5,756 bases of DNA. Origin: Clostridia bacterium (GTDB lineage: Bacteria > Bacillota > Clostridia > Oscillospirales > QAMX01). The stretch is taken from contig JAFYNU010000037.1 in assembly GCA_017547975.1 (NCBI GenBank), forward strand, positions 1 through 5,756. Reading direction: 5' to 3'. Shown here in pieces: positions 5,601 through 5,756 of this stretch. A program made the translations under genes and the position numbers. Each line of letters begins with the position of its first letter. The first letter of the stretch is position 1. Under the pieces are notes generated by a model, which saw nothing but the letters and a program-made list of their open reading frames with translations, did not search any database and was not told the DNA's origin.

Positions 5601-5756
5601 ATGAAATACTTTGCCAATCGCATCACTGCTCTGTTTCTTGTCTTACTTATGACCGCGTCCCTCCTTGCATCCTGCTCGGGGGGGCGGAGAAACGGAAAAA
5701 TTGGTCATCGAGATGGACGGGCTTCCTGTTTATGATAAATATACCTGCTGGGAGAT
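5601..5756 (+). CDS. 5' end of a lipoprotein gene with an apparent frameshift at a G7 tract (continues past the window)
   Basis: The ATG at 5601 opens a lipoprotein signal peptide: charged start MKYFANR, hydrophobic core ITALFLVLLMTASL, and lipobox LASC with the cysteine at residue 25, so the product should be anchored on the outer face of the membrane. As given, the frame then reads a run of seven Gs (5678-5684) and meets a TGA at 5733-5735 after 44 residues. If one G is removed, translation continues open to the window end as CSGGGETEKLVIEMDG then LPVYDKYTCWE, which looks like normal protein after a Gly/Ser linker typical of lipoproteins. The intact +1 frame is therefore the probable true reading. 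Possible causes are an extra G from sequencing or assembly, a real inactivating slip, or slippage-based switching. The promoter and ribosome binding site are intact. Too little of the mature part is visible to name a family; the edge cuts the gene. Confidence 0.75.

Noticed and set aside
1..5756. CRISPR array, tRNA, rRNA, transposase or phage genes
   Set aside because: No regularly spaced direct repeats, cloverleaf sequences, rRNA-like stretches or mobile-element proteins are visible on either strand.

Overview
The window looks like a chromosomal segment of a Gram-positive, spore-forming Clostridia-type Firmicute. The grounds are a YlmC/YmxH-family PRC-barrel gene (a family typical of endospore formers), strong AGGAGG-type ribosome binding sites, TTGACA/TATAAT promoters with 17-bp spacers, lipoprotein signal peptides, and short intergenic gaps with hairpin-plus-T-run terminators. 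Base composition is moderate to slightly GC-rich in genes, with one AT-rich intergenic patch near the right end. Genus cannot be told from what is visible.

Layout. (a) Positions 1-216 hold the 3' end of an unidentified plus-strand gene. It ends in a terminator (225-260) that is shared with the convergent operon to its right. (b) Positions 259-2836 on the minus strand hold a complete three-gene ABC importer operon of the nitrate/sulfonate/taurine (SsuABC/TauABC, NMT1/THI5-like) type: lipoprotein substrate-binding protein (probable TTG start), ATPase, and permease (GTG start overlapping the ATPase stop). No riboswitch or metabolic gene names its substrate. (c) The divergent intergenic region 2837-2973 holds a compact hairpin and weak promoter candidates. 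(d) Positions 2974-5298 on the plus strand hold ylmC/ymxH-like, dapF (diaminopimelate epimerase, with its own near-consensus promoter overlapping the ylmC-like stop codon) and a cytoplasmic beta-lactamase-fold serine hydrolase 18 nt downstream of dapF. A strong terminator at 5331-5373 closes this cluster and is itself flanked by a 12-bp inverted repeat. (e) Positions 5382-5600 are an AT-rich regulatory region with a consensus promoter, a bulged 11-bp hairpin built from TGACCA repeats, and a strong ribosome binding site. (f) From 5601 to the window edge is the start of a lipoprotein gene whose reading frame breaks at a run of seven Gs just after the lipobox cysteine.

Functionally, the importer is a self-contained uptake unit, dapF supplies meso-DAP for peptidoglycan and lysine, and the hydrolase is a probable esterase/amidase of unknown substrate that should be co-transcribed with dapF. 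The observations most worth checking are the G7 frameshift in the last gene, the structured leader before it, and the dapF-hydrolase pairing. I found no evidence for a wholly new multi-gene system in this window.
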